This document shows positions 47,969 to 57,461 of a stretch of 64,000 nucleotides of DNA, in pieces (positions within the stretch are counted from its first letter, which is position 1; each line of letters starts with the position of its first letter). Both the position numbers and the translations under genes were made by a program. The notes beneath the pieces were generated by a model that was not told the DNA's origin, did not search any database, and worked only from the letters and a program-made list of their open reading frames with translations. The stretch is from Mesostigma viride (lineage: Eukaryota; Streptophyta; Mesostigmatophyceae; Mesostigmatales; Mesostigmataceae): assembly GCA_009746045.1 (NCBI GenBank), contig RPFO01000165.1, positions 4,293,973-4,357,972 of the forward strand. Reading direction: 5' to 3'.

Positions 47969-48049
47969 CCCACGGGGCTGCAATTCCCGTGGTCTAGAAG
48001 AATTCAGCAGATCGACGGCTCGTGGCTCGCCACGAGGTTTGTAACGGGA

Positions 48050-48520
48050 AACGGTATGACGGTTACGAGGAAAAATTTCCCGTGGCCATACATTTTGAGC
48101 GTTATTTTGCCACGGGATTTGTAACGTAAAAAATCTTTCCCCGTGGCAAAAATATCCGACAGTTACTTTGCCGCGGGACCGGAATCGGATTTTTTTCTGT
48201 CCCCGTGGACGGATATTTTCGAGCGTTATTTTGCCACGGGATTTGTAACGTAAAAATTCTTTCCCGTGGCAAAAATATCCGACAGTTACTTTGCCACGGG
48301 GCTCGAATCGGTTTTTTTTCTGTCCCCGTGGACGGATATTTTCGAGCGTTATTTTGCCACGGGATTTGTAACGTAAAAATTCTTTCCCCGTGGCAGAAAT
48401 ATCCGACAGTTACTCTGCCACGGGGCTCAAAACCGAAAATCCTTAATCCCCGTGGACGGATATTTCTGACCGTTATGCTGCCACGGGATTTGTAACGTAA
48501 AAAAACGCGTCCCGTGGATA
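48050..48520. repeat. 124-bp tandem array with CCACGGG hairpins
   Basis: GCCACGGGATTTGTAACGTA recurs at 48109, 48233, 48356 and 48480. Within each unit CCCGTGGCAAA and TTTGCCACGGG form an 11-bp inverted repeat around a loop of about 16 bases, and a second CCCGTGG/CCACGGG pair brackets GACGGATATTTTCGAGCG. The array fills most of the gap between the two divergent genes starting at 47883 and 48715. The 166-codon and 96-codon frames over it are by-products of the repeat. Confidence 0.85.
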
Positions 48521-48634
48521 AGGTTTCGGCGCATAAACGACGAACGCGCTTCCACGTAGCCAGATTGCCCGTGCAAGACCACGTAGATAGCCTGCCAGCC
48601 ACGGGACCGTCTCGTCAACCAAGGCCTGCGCAGG

Positions 48635-48640
48635 TATAAA
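48635..48640 (+). promoter_or_regulatory. TATA box of the spliced RING gene
   Basis: TATAAA about 75 bp before ATG 48715, with CCACGGG some 35 bp further upstream, the same arrangement as at the neighbouring gene. Confidence 0.6.
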
Positions 48641-48714
48641 GACCAGACTTCCTCGTCTCCTCGCCACTCGCTCACCTCACATCAGCTCAGCACACCAAAA
48701 CTCTCTCACTGGAT

Positions 48715-49899
48715 ATGGCTTCCCGCCCCAGATACGCAGCTAGCTACAACTTTGGCCGTGGTGTTACTGGAGCTAGTGGCAGTGGCAGTGGAAGTGGCAG
48801 GGGAAAGCGACGTGCTGCGAGGAACACGGCTACTGGAGAAGCAGGTTTGTGACGAGCCTTTGTTTTTTTGCACCCAAAAGCGCTTTTTCTTGTCGTTTCC
48901 GCCTTTTGGTACTCATTTCTTGTTATGTTTTCTTGCCCCCACACACCCGTGCATGCAGAACTGACCGCTGAACAACGGCAGCTTCACAGGGCTAACAAGC
49001 CTGTGCCCGTGCACGATAATCACGGGGACTTCGACACAAGAAACAACGTGTTTCCCTATCTGGAGAACACTTTCAAGGTGGCGAAACTCGTCCTGGACTT
49101 GAGCAAGATCGAATGCGCCATTTGCGCGGAGGAGAGAGACAAGTATGTCACTCTCATGCTGGAGAACGAGCCCGCGCACGCATGCTCCATCATCATCTGC
49201 GACACCTGTGCCACTACCAAGCTTCACACGTTCAGAAACCAGTGCCCGCAGTGCCGCAAGCCGCTGAGCTCGTCTGGGCAGCTGTTCGTCCCCAACCCGC
49301 AGCTCAACAGCCTGGCGTCGAGGACGCAATACCGGGCCTGCGAACACCCCGGCTGCTTTACGATCATCCCAAGCAACATGATGGCGGCGCACGAGGAGGA
49401 GTGCGAGTACAACGTCTACACCTGTGGCAACACCGTCTCGTTCCGCCTGCTGGACAACGAGACGCTTTCTTCCAAGATGTGCTGCGGCTATGAGGGCAAG
49501 AAACGCGCCGTCGAGGAGCACATGGAGACTTGCCCGGAGGCTGAGTCTGCGAAGAAGCTTAGCGCAATGATGGGCGTGTTTGACAAGGTGGAGGCGCTCT
49601 CAGCTGCAATGGAGCGCGACAGCCCAGACGTCTTCAAGCGCATGGCTCAGTTGTTTGGGGTGACCACGGAGAAGGCCAGGCGCATCCTTGCCAGCCTGCC
49701 TGGAGCGAGTGCTGCCGGCCCTTCTTCCCAGCGTGCTCCTCGTCCAGGGGAAGCAGTGGACACAGCAATCCCCGTCGACGCCCCCACTGACCCAATCAGT
49801 GATCTCGTGGACGCCATAGACGCTGACGTTGCTGCACAGGGCGTCGACGACGAGGCTGCAGACCCCACCTGGACTCCGGCTGGCAACCAGGACGACTGA
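48715..49899 (+). CDS. RING finger / SIAH-like zinc-finger protein, two exons
   Basis: Exon 1 is 48715-48844 (MASRPRYAASYNFGRGVTG, then a Gly/Ser run and a basic patch GKRRAARN) and exon 2 is 48959-49899. The 114-bp intron has GTTTGT ... TGCAG and phase 1, rebuilding a Glu codon. The product has 356 residues. The RING starts CAICAEERDKY, continues HACSIIICDTCATT and ends CPQCRKPL, which fits zinc ligand order with a long first loop. A TRAF/SIAH-type finger follows (YRACEHPGC...MAAHEEECEY) and another Cys/His cluster (MCCGYEGKK...EEHMETC). The tail is acidic. Expected activity: E3 ubiquitin ligase. TGTAA and AATAAA overlap at 50055-50063 after the stop. Confidence 0.78.
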
Positions 49900-50054
49900 A
49901 CAGTTACAGCTGACAGCATTGGATGTCAAAAACCCCTCTAGTTTAGAGACAAGGGCCATAGTTAGAAACCAGCCCATCCACGGGGTTTAGGTGACAGGCA
50001 GTAGAAGAAACATCCCCACACACTGGGGACTTGGACAGGAAAGATGTGGATGTT

Positions 50055-50063
50055 TGTAATAAA
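50055..50063 (+). terminator. Polyadenylation signal of the RING gene
   Basis: TGTAATAAA combines TGTAA, used by green algae, with AATAAA, about 155 bp after the stop codon at 49897-49899. Confidence 0.5.
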
Positions 50064-50159
50064 GATGTGGATGTTTGCAAAACCAGTTTGAAAAAATATC
50101 TAAGCTGCACATTAGTATAAGTATGGTAAGTTTCCAGCAGGCCACGTGGCAGCCAGAAA

Positions 50160-50395
50160 GCCCGATCCCCGTGGTAGCCGGCGCAGTACGGATCCCGTAG
50201 GAATCCACGAGATATTTCCGAGATATTTCCGAGATATTTTAGATATTTTCAGATATTTTGAAAATATCCCAGGGACCCCGTGGACTCCCAGGGGAATCGT
50301 AACCGAAAATCGGACTCGCGGCCGGCGATCGGAGGAGCCACCACGGGAAAATCCCGTTTTTTTTTCGGGTGTGTCCTCAGAACGTTCCCACACAC
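50160..50395. other. Left flank of the viral island
   Basis: Repeated CGAGATATTT / AGATATTTT units (50209-50265) and four CCACGGG/CCCGTGG motifs, the last at 50340. Composition belongs to the CCACGGG-bearing DNA on the left, not to the viral genes. Confidence 0.5.
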
Positions 50396-53300
50396 TCAAT
50401 AAATAGTAGAAATGTAACCAGACACTGTCCCTGTATTTGCCCCCGACGCACTGTTGAAATTCCACAGAGCTTGAGAAAGCGGAGACGCGGTTTGAGTGTA
50501 AATGTGATCCACGTCCTTCTGCGTCACTTCACTGTTCAAGAAACGGACGTTGTCCCACCGCGCCTGATTAGCCAGCCGGAAACGAGCGTTTGTACCGATT
50601 CGAAAGTCTTTCGTTGCGAGATTGTGACGGATTAGGACAGGTGAGGTCTTCAAAGTCTTCGGCGCGCCGTTGATCCACAATTTAAACAACGAGTTATTCG
50701 TCGACGAGTCGGATGTCCGGCTCACAACAATGTTGTAAGTTGTGGAGACCAAAAACGAGTGGTCGTCCGAAGTAGCGACTTGATTCGTATCGTCGCACAC
50801 TAGAAGTTTTCCCGTAGAGTCGACAAGCAGGTAGTGACATGCAGTCCCCGTCCCCGGCTGGCCGTATGACCAGATGCATGTGTAAGGGTGCGAGGTACTA
50901 AGAAGCGTAAAGTCCACGGCAACCGTGAACACAGACGACGAGAACTCGGTCCCGAGAGTAACAGTTGCGAACTTTGAATTCCCGCCAAGATCTTCAGGGA
51001 TCGCAAGTGATCCAGATGCGGCGCTAGTGGTCTGCGAAAGAGTCAGTGCGCTGCCGGTTGCCGAACCCGTGTTTGCGCCGTTGAAAGCATCAAAACTCCA
51101 TCGCCCGATAGGGCTTATTTGGATACCGGGAGTTCCCAGTCCGAGCATCGAGTTCACCATCGACTGTGTGAACGCCGTGTTGAAGTAACGAATGTTGTCC
51201 CAACGACAAGGGTGGCAAGAACTATATCTTGCGTTGGTACCGAGGCGAAACACTTTGTTCGTGATATCAGAATACTTGATCGTCTGAAACCCGTACGTCG
51301 TAGATCCTGTGTTCAGCGTCTTCTGCACCCCGTCAACCCAAAGTCGAATGAGAGTGTTGTTGTTGGTTGCGTCCGAGGTTCTCGACACGGTAACATTGTA
51401 CCATCTTCCGGTGACAAACTTAAATGTGTCCGTGGTGTACGCCATCGCGTTGCCTGAACCGATTTCAAGCCTGCCTTCTTGTCCAGTGCTCCCGTTTACG
51501 TAACAAAAGTGACCGTTTCCAGAACCCGTGACGTCTCCATACGCCCAAATAGTCGTCTGGTTTGCGCCTGAAAGGCTGTCAAAGTATATGTCTGTGGATA
51601 TTGTAAAGGCGTTCAAACCCGCTTGAAATCCCGACCCCAGTGTCACTTGAGCGTAATGAGTGTTTAAACCGGTGTCAATATCGGTTTTCAGCTGCCCTGC
51701 CGCCCCTGCGGTGTTTGTGCTCATGTTGGTGATCGCAAGCGCTTCCGTCTGCGTCCCAGAATTTGCACCTGATAACGCGTTGAAGTTCCATTGACCCACG
51801 ACAGTAGCGGGCATGGTAGCTTGAGGATAAACGCCGTTAGACAAGTCCACGATTTCCTGTGCCGTTAATTCGCGATCAAAGATGCGAACACCATCCCACG
51901 CTGCGTTCAGAGCGACTCGGCTGACATCGAACTGGCCGATAGTCAAGTTCGGACTTGAGCTCGTCTGAGACGGAACGTTTACAGTGTTGTTTAGAGAATA
52001 CTTGACGCCGTTGATCCAAAGAAAGTAGCGAAGGGACGTGCTAGCCGCTCCTGCTACGTGCGTGAAGATCATCCGGTAGGTTGTGCTCGTCGCGAACGTC
52101 TGCTGGCTTTGGAAAGAAGCGACGCCGCTTCCATTTGTCCCGTTGGAAAGAACGGCCCACGTATTCGTGCCGTTCGGGGAGTATACATAAACCCACGAAG
52201 TTCCGTCTCCGTACCTAAAGATCTCAGGGCTTCCGCTTGTAGAAGGAGTCTTAAACGTGACGGAGATCGTCCATGTTGAACCAAGGTTTGGAAGACCCGA
52301 GGCGTAACTAGCTTGGTAGTAGTTTTGCGTCGTGGTGGACGTCGTTAGCACCAGCTGATTGTTCGAGTAGATCATGCCTGTCCCGAACTGCACCATCGCA
52401 TTAGATGAAGAGTTTGTCCCACTGCTTGCGAGTGACCCGTTGGTGAACGAGTAATGATCCCACACAGCAGAACTGGTTGTCGAGAACCTCGCGTTCGTCC
52501 CGAGTCGCAGTGTTTTGACGCTCAAGTTTTCCAATGCCAGTGTCTGTTCCGTTTTCAAAGTTTTCTGAGTTCCGTCGATCCACAACCTGAACAATGCGTT
52601 GTTGGAGGTCGCGTCAGTGGTACGAGACACAGCGATTGCATACTTTCGGTTGGCCGAAAGTGTCACGTCGTCTGTACAGGCCACAGTTGCTGAACTGGTC
52701 GAGAGTAGCAACTTGCCAGTGTTGTCGATAGCGAGGTACACACACGGTGTGCCGATGTTCGGATCACCGTATGCCCATATAACCGTATATTGCGTAACGG
52801 ATGTCACCGTGAACTCCGTGTAGATGCTGAACGCCGAGAGTCCCCCGTTGAAGTCGTTACCAAGACTCGCCATTGCATACGAAGCGTTCCCGCCCGCGTC
52901 CTCGACTAGCGTGAGGGCGTTCGAAGTAGGAGATACGCCGGGGGCAAATGTAAGAGAGTACCCTGACGCGGTTCCCGTATTTGCTCCTGTCGCAGAATCA
53001 AAGTTCCACAAGCCCGGGGTGGGAGGGTCGACGTAGATGTTTGTGTACCGATCAACTTGCAATTGGTTAAGTTGAGAGTTGAAGAACGCAACGTTGTCCC
53101 ACTTTGCCGCGCTTCCAAACTTGTAAGCATCGTTTGTACCCAACCGAAGTTTCCTCGACGTGATGTTGAGTTGGGTAACTGTCTCATTGGTTGCTAGAAG
53201 TTTAGGCACTCCGTTGATCCAGACAGTGAAAAGAGAGTTGTTGTTACTTGCATCCGTTGAACGCGACAAGATGATATTTGTCAACGTGTTTGTCGCGAGC

Positions 53301-55951
53301 TGGTAGTCCATTATTGGGACCTTTGCCGTGTGAGTTGCGAGCTCAATCGCTCCTGACGAATGAGCGAGCAGGAAGTAACAGGGAGAAGATCCGGAAGGAT
53401 CTCCGTATGCCCAAATGACAGTGTACGGCTGGGAATTCCCCACAAGGGCAAAGTTGCATGCGATTGTGAACGACGAGAGGCCAGAATTGAACTCAGGGCC
53501 CAAAACAACCTCGGCGTATGTATAGTTGCCCCCAGCGTCTTCTTGAAGAGACAGAAGAGCGCCAGATGGGGAAACGCCGTTAGAAAACGTCATCACGGCC
53601 GATTGATATTCGCCCGTGTTTGAACCGTCGTTCGCGTTGAAACTCCAAAACCCGCTTGGGGTAGGAGGAGCGTTAGTGACCGCGCCGTTCACAAACGAAA
53701 TAGCGTGCCCTGATGTTTTTTGGAAAGAATCATCCATGTACGCAACTAATGCCGATCCTTTATTGGATCCCAAGTCGACCTCGACGAGTTCTCGAAAGGC
53801 TCCCGAGTACACATCTGCATCGCGACGAAAATAGACATCGTCGATTGAAGAACCGTCTGGTGCATAGATGATGGAATGAGTGTCAGTAGAGTCACCAGCC
53901 GCTTTTGTAAGAGGAGAATCGCCCGTCCCTGTGACGGGTGTCATAAGATTGGTTTCGTCGACAGAAGGAACGATATACCCCTTTTCTGTTTGCTCGTGAG
54001 CAAACGTGAGAGGAGTGCGAATTCGCTTCACAGTCGACTCTTCAACTCCAATTTTAAGAATGGCGAGGTTAGTGAATTTAAATCCCGATAGATATCTCGC
54101 GTTCGTCGGAGAATACGTAGCGAAGTAGAAGTCTGCATCGTCGACGAATGACACGGGTCGCAGGAGTGACTGTACCAACAATCCGTTGCAATACAACGAC
54201 CACGTGTCTGAGATCCGAGTCAAGCATACGCGATTCCAAGCGTCTAAACGCAGATAGGATTCGGAAAAGGATGCGTTAGTAGTGAGGCCGTCGATTGTGA
54301 GATGAACGCCAGTGTCAACAGAGAAGGACACGGATCCTCCTGACGTTGGCGGAAAACACCCATAGCTGAAGATGCCGACTCCAGGAATGGGAATCGATGC
54401 AGGGAAGAACACATCCAGCAAAATGGTCATGTCGGTCGTGGAAGGAAACCCCTTTCCTCCGATCGCGGCTTTGAACCCTTCCGAGTCTGCGCTTTGAGGA
54501 TGGTAAGAGATGACTCTGTCGCTGATCGAGAAATCGTCTGTGCTAGAAGCCGTTGACATCTTCATCTCTACGCCGGATACACGATCGAACGGGCGATTTC
54601 CGTCAAAATCCCAAAACGACTTGACAGATTCGTACGGAATTCCCTCCAGATCTCCTCCCTTCGTGTACACTTCGATTGGCTTCAGGTCGCTAAAGTTCCC
54701 TCGAGAATCCTTTGCGGCCAAGTACACGGAGTACGGCCGCCCTTCTAAAAGACCCGGGAAAACAAACTCGTTTGACATTACTGCATCGTTCCCTTGCATC
54801 GTGTCTGTTTTTCTCGACAAGAAACCTTCAGGAGAGGTTTCATTGCCAATAAGAGAGCTCGCAAGGATGTCGGACCTCCTGCCCTGGTAAGCGTGAGCGG
54901 CAACAACAAGGTTGTTCTGTTCTGGGTCGACGAAGTCGTGGCGAACAGAAATGGAGGAGTCAGAGACGGTTGTTGCAGCCGGCTCGGGGTTGGAAGTCGG
55001 TGGAGAAAGATCCGATTCGAGGTCGGTCTTGGTACCAGAAAGAACAATGTTGATTGAAGAGACGGTGTCGGTGACAGTGCCTGAAATAGTAAGTCTCACG
55101 CGGACGCTGTAAGGCTTGTTCTTCGCAAGATCGATCTTCTTGTGATTGGGAAGCGCAATGTTTGAAACCAAAGACCAGCTTCCATTCCACGACATCGCGA
55201 TCTGGCCTGTAGTAACAATTCTCGAGACCTCGCGTGCGTGGGAAACCGTCTCCGCCGCTATGTCGCACACTTCCACTTCGACAGCCGCCGTGGTCTGAAC
55301 CGGCGGGGCAGGAGCGGGAACACCTTGTACGGTCACCCAAATGGAGTCTATGAATAGATCGGTTTCCGGCTTAAACGCGTATTTTGGAGCTACGTCAGGG
55401 TTTGCGAGGAATCCGCTGATGCACGTGTCGAGGAAGGCTCCCGAAAGCACTTCCGCTCGTGTGATCGAACGCGAGAATGCAGACGATCGAAATTGTCCGC
55501 GTTCAGTGACGGAATCTGACACCCATTTGTTTTGAAACGCGTCGTAGACGAGTCCCATGCCATCCGCTGCACCTGTCGTGTCAACATTCAAAAGAGTCGC
55601 GAGCGTCTCAGTTCCCGACCAGCCCGGAAAGAGGTCGGCGTATGCTTTTGGTACGAGATGATCATTCGGCGCATTGTCGTATTCAAGACGACTCGCAAAC
55701 GGGAGTCTCAAAAACGAGCGGACTACAAGATCGCCGATAATGTTCACGTTCTGCTGAAACTCCCAGACGCCGCCTTCATCGCTCATGTACGGAAGCGCCA
55801 TGTCTCCGTGATACGTGTAAGCCAGATACCATTGTTCTTCCATCTTTCTCTCTAGCCGGAGAGAGTGGTTCACGACTCTCAGTCTCCACAAGGAGCCGTC
55901 CGCGCCTTCGAGGTTGAGCGCTTTCGCGCGGACGACGCCGCATTCAGCCAT
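50396..55951 (-). CDS. Giant LamG-like multi-module protein, probably 3'-truncated
   Basis: The start is placed at ATG 55949-55951 (MAECGVVRAKALNLEGADGS), giving 1851 residues. The N-terminal 450 or so are unique, with a fibronectin-like strand pattern near PYSVYLAAKDSRGNFSD. Six concanavalin A/LamG-like modules of about 170-220 residues follow, most starting WNFD..SGANTG and containing VIWAYGDP, SRTTDATSNN, LWIDGTQKTL and RLGTNARF, with WDN near the end. The frame stops 24 codons into a seventh copy (WNFNSASGANTGTVSGY, then ISTIY). Such domains bind sugars; large repeated versions occur on virion surfaces or fibres, so host-cell attachment is likely. It shares a 76-bp divergent promoter with the gene at 56028. 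Confidence 0.8.
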   Translation of the reverse strand: MAECGVVRAKALNLEGADGSLWRLRVVNHSLRLERKMEEQWYLAYTYHGDMALPYMSDEGGVWEFQQNVNIIGDLVVRSFLRLPFASRLEYDNAPNDHLVPKAYADLFPGWSGTETLATLLNVDTTGAADGMGLVYDAFQNKWVSDSVTERGQFRSSAFSRSITRAEVLSGAFLDTCISGFLANPDVAPKYAFKPETDLFIDSIWVTVQGVPAPAPPVQTTAAVEVEVCDIAAETVSHAREVSRIVTTGQIAMSWNGSWSLVSNIALPNHKKIDLAKNKPYSVRVRLTISGTVTDTVSSINIVLSGTKTDLESDLSPPTSNPEPAATTVSDSSISVRHDFVDPEQNNLVVAAHAYQGRRSDILASSLIGNETSPEGFLSRKTDTMQGNDAVMSNEFVFPGLLEGRPYSVYLAAKDSRGNFSDLKPIEVYTKGGDLEGIPYESVKSFWDFDGNRPFDRVSGVEMKMSTASSTDDFSISDRVISYHPQSADSEGFKAAIGGKGFPSTTDMTILLDVFFPASIPIPGVGIFSYGCFPPTSGGSVSFSVDTGVHLTIDGLTTNASFSESYLRLDAWNRVCLTRISDTWSLYCNGLLVQSLLRPVSFVDDADFYFATYSPTNARYLSGFKFTNLAILKIGVEESTVKRIRTPLTFAHEQTEKGYIVPSVDETNLMTPVTGTGDSPLTKAAGDSTDTHSIIYAPDGSSIDDVYFRRDADVYSGAFRELVEVDLGSNKGSALVAYMDDSFQKTSGHAISFVNGAVTNAPPTPSGFWSFNANDGSNTGEYQSAVMTFSNGVSPSGALLSLQEDAGGNYTYAEVVLGPEFNSGLSSFTIACNFALVGNSQPYTVIWAYGDPSGSSPCYFLLAHSSGAIELATHTAKVPIMDYQLATNTLTNIILSRSTDASNNNSLFTVWINGVPKLLATNETVTQLNITSRKLRLGTNDAYKFGSAAKWDNVAFFNSQLNQLQVDRYTNIYVDPPTPGLWNFDSATGANTGTASGYSLTFAPGVSPTSNALTLVEDAGGNASYAMASLGNDFNGGLSAFSIYTEFTVTSVTQYTVIWAYGDPNIGTPCVYLAIDNTGKLLLSTSSATVACTDDVTLSANRKYAIAVSRTTDATSNNALFRLWIDGTQKTLKTEQTLALENLSVKTLRLGTNARFSTTSSAVWDHYSFTNGSLASSGTNSSSNAMVQFGTGMIYSNNQLVLTTSTTTQNYYQASYASGLPNLGSTWTISVTFKTPSTSGSPEIFRYGDGTSWVYVYSPNGTNTWAVLSNGTNGSGVASFQSQQTFATSTTYRMIFTHVAGAASTSLRYFLWINGVKYSLNNTVNVPSQTSSSPNLTIGQFDVSRVALNAAWDGVRIFDRELTAQEIVDLSNGVYPQATMPATVVGQWNFNALSGANSGTQTEALAITNMSTNTAGAAGQLKTDIDTGLNTHYAQVTLGSGFQAGLNAFTISTDIYFDSLSGANQTTIWAYGDVTGSGNGHFCYVNGSTGQEGRLEIGSGNAMAYTTDTFKFVTGRWYNVTVSRTSDATNNNTLIRLWVDGVQKTLNTGSTTYGFQTIKYSDITNKVFRLGTNARYSSCHPCRWDNIRYFNTAFTQSMVNSMLGLGTPGIQISPIGRWSFDAFNGANTGSATGSALTLSQTTSAASGSLAIPEDLGGNSKFATVTLGTEFSSSVFTVAVDFTLLSTSHPYTCIWSYGQPGTGTACHYLLVDSTGKLLVCDDTNQVATSDDHSFLVSTTYNIVVSRTSDSSTNNSLFKLWINGAPKTLKTSPVLIRHNLATKDFRIGTNARFRLANQARWDNVRFLNSEVTQKDVDHIYTQTASPLSQALWNFNSASGANTGTVSGYISTIY

Positions 55952-55967
55952 GGTTGTTAAAACATAA

Positions 55968-56007
55968 ACAAAAATTTGCACGCGATATTAACGCGGTAAA
56001 TTTTTGT
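55968..56007. promoter_or_regulatory. Bidirectional promoter with inverted repeat
   Basis: ACAAAAATTTGCACGCG and CGCGGTAAATTTTTGT face each other around ATATTA between the divergent starts 55951 (minus) and 56028 (plus). The symmetry suggests one regulator or an early/late promoter element acting both ways. Confidence 0.5.
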
Positions 56008-56027
56008 GCAAGGATTATGTTATCAGG

Positions 56028-56231
56028 ATGTCCTTTGCGGAAACTCTTATCAAGCTGGTTCTCTTGCTTTTCGTGATGTATGTCAACGCCGGTCTTGCCC
56101 TTGTCCATGCTTCTGAAGACTTGAGCTCTCGAAAAAATACGGATCCTAAAGAGTGGATTAAGTTGGTTCTCAAACTTCCGATAGACAAGATACCTGGCAT
56201 GTTGGAAAAAATTAATTACGACGAAAAGTAA
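56028..56231 (+). CDS. Small secreted or membrane protein
   Basis: 67 residues from ATG 56028. A hydrophobic segment at residues about 7-26 (LIKLVLLLFVMYVNAGLALV) acts as signal anchor or signal peptide, followed by a soluble, charged tail (DPKEWIKLVLKLPIDKIPGM). No family is recognised. It is one of several tiny membrane proteins in the viral island. Confidence 0.6.
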   Translation: MSFAETLIKLVLLLFVMYVNAGLALVHASEDLSSRKNTDPKEWIKLVLKLPIDKIPGMLEKINYDEK

Positions 56232-56255
56232 TTTTATTACCATAATAAATAAATA

Positions 56256-56552
56256 ATGGACCCCTTTTTACGGATAGCTCTTGTGCTGGTCGTGGTTTTC
56301 TTGATTCTCTCGCTGATCGTGAATCTCGCTGGAGAAGAGCTTGCGAAAAAACTTTGCGAGTGGTTTGGCAAGGAGGACTCTGAAAAGTGCGCAGAACATG
56401 TATTCAATGTATTAAATGTAATCGCTTTGCCCCTGTTGGCCTTGTTCGCTGCTGCAGGGGTGGTCACAAAATGGCAGTCCTATAAGGACCAAAGGACAAT
56501 TGCTAAAGCCGCTCAACTTAAGTTGAATAAGAGCAAGACCGTAAAACCGTGA
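56256..56552 (+). CDS. Small membrane protein, two predicted spans
   Basis: 98 residues. Hydrophobic segments at about 5-27 (LRIALVLVVVFLILSLIVNL) and 50-72 (VLNVIALPLLALFAAAGVV), with a Cys-containing acidic loop between them (CEWFGKEDSEKCAEH) and a basic tail. An AT-rich stretch TAATAAATAA precedes the start. Its 3' end overlaps the convergent gene on the other strand by 35 bp. Confidence 0.65.
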   Translation: MDPFLRIALVLVVVFLILSLIVNLAGEELAKKLCEWFGKEDSEKCAEHVFNVLNVIALPLLALFAAAGVVTKWQSYKDQRTIAKAAQLKLNKSKTVKP

Positions 56553-56868
56553 AAAACAAAGAGGGGATCAGTGCAACCCTTTTGATAAGCGCGTTTGCGG
56601 CTAAAACAACAGTCAACCACACAAACGCCGTCTGGACCATTACATGAACACTCTCGAAGCGGCTCTCGATGATTTCTTTGCAATGAATGGGGTTGGCGTC
56701 CCACACGTCCGAAGTCGTGTGTGTCATGGCCGCGCATATGTCGCTTTCTGGCATACTCATCCAGAACCCAAATGAGGCAATAGGCGGGCCTTTCATAAAC
56801 AACTTTCGCAGCGGAGAAGATACACATGCCTCGTAAACATATTCCAACGCCCAAAGGGCCCCCTTCAT
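56518..56868 (-). CDS. Hypothetical membrane protein
   Basis: 116 residues from ATG 56868. A soluble N-terminal part with Cys residues (MKGALWALEYVYEACVSSPL) is followed by a single hydrophobic segment at about 75-97 (VMVQTAFVWLTVVLAANAL). Tail-to-tail overlap with the plus-strand gene ending at 56552. The overlapping frame 56513-56854 is less protein-like. No family is recognised. Confidence 0.5.
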   Translation of the reverse strand: MKGALWALEYVYEACVSSPLRKLFMKGPPIASFGFWMSMPESDICAAMTHTTSDVWDANPIHCKEIIESRFESVHVMVQTAFVWLTVVLAANALIKRVALIPSLFFTVLRSCSYST

Positions 56869-56897
56869 CTGACCTACCTTAATTAATCCTCTGAAAA

Positions 56898-57461
56898 CTA
56901 TTTGAACTGTATCAAGAATCTCCTTTTCCCGATTTTAGGGTGAACGATGGAACCAAGGTCCACTGCACGAAAACGCTTTCGCGCTCGCCTGACGACGACG
57001 ACAACTCTTTCGGGCTCCTTCTTGGCCAAATGATGATGGCATTTCGGGAGCTCCATTCGAATTGTTTCGATGTTTTCTAGCGCGTACTTGATGACACCGT
57101 GAGTAATAGCCCAACGGAAGAAGTTCATTTGACCGAGAGTCGTCTGCATCGTCCTCGTCCCGTCCGATGACGAGACATTGATCTTCTTCCGCCTTGCAAA
57201 AGGGTCGAACATCTTCTTTGAGTAGAAATCTAGATGTTCGCGGTAAGACATGTAAAGGTTTACAGGCATGCCGTCATCGTCGCTGATGCATTCCACCTGA
57301 TGCGTCCTGGCAAAGTTCGTGACTAGCCACTCCAGAACCCTCAGAGAAAGGGCATTCGAGGCCGGTTTCGAGTTTGTGACATCGCCTCGAAGGTCATAGA
57401 GCGTGTTGAAGTTCTGGTCGTTCTCGTAAAAACGGAACAGAGACCTCTCGATGAGGCTCAT
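56898..57461 (-). CDS. Conserved large-DNA-virus protein with FDPFxRR and GQxNFFRWA signatures
   Basis: The start is placed at ATG 57459-57461 (MSLIERSLFRFYENDQNFNT), 187 residues; the longer frame to 57641 runs into the promoter of the divergent gene. Key blocks are LRVLEWLVTNFA, MSYREHLDFYSKKMFDPFAR and TLGQMNFFRWAITHGVIKYA. From memory, this order of blocks (FDPF-R-R, then T-GQ-NFF-WAI) marks an uncharacterised protein conserved in many nucleocytoplasmic large DNA viruses. The basic C-terminus (RVVVVVRRARKRFRAVD) suggests nucleic-acid contact. The role is unknown. Confidence 0.65.
   Translation of the reverse strand: MSLIERSLFRFYENDQNFNTLYDLRGDVTNSKPASNALSLRVLEWLVTNFARTHQVECISDDDGMPVNLYMSYREHLDFYSKKMFDPFARRKKINVSSSDGTRTMQTTLGQMNFFRWAITHGVIKYALENIETIRMELPKCHHHLAKKEPERVVVVVRRARKRFRAVDLGSIVHPKIGKRRFLIQFK

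Noticed and set aside
46642-47997. 451-codon plus-strand frame opposite the Cys-rich gene
   Set aside because: Hydrophobic antisense shadow of a GC-rich gene; the minus-strand frame has ordered zinc-binding motifs.
48102-48602. 166-codon minus-strand frame with repeated KSRGSITVRN-type segments
   Set aside because: Product of the 124-bp tandem array; no independent sign of coding.
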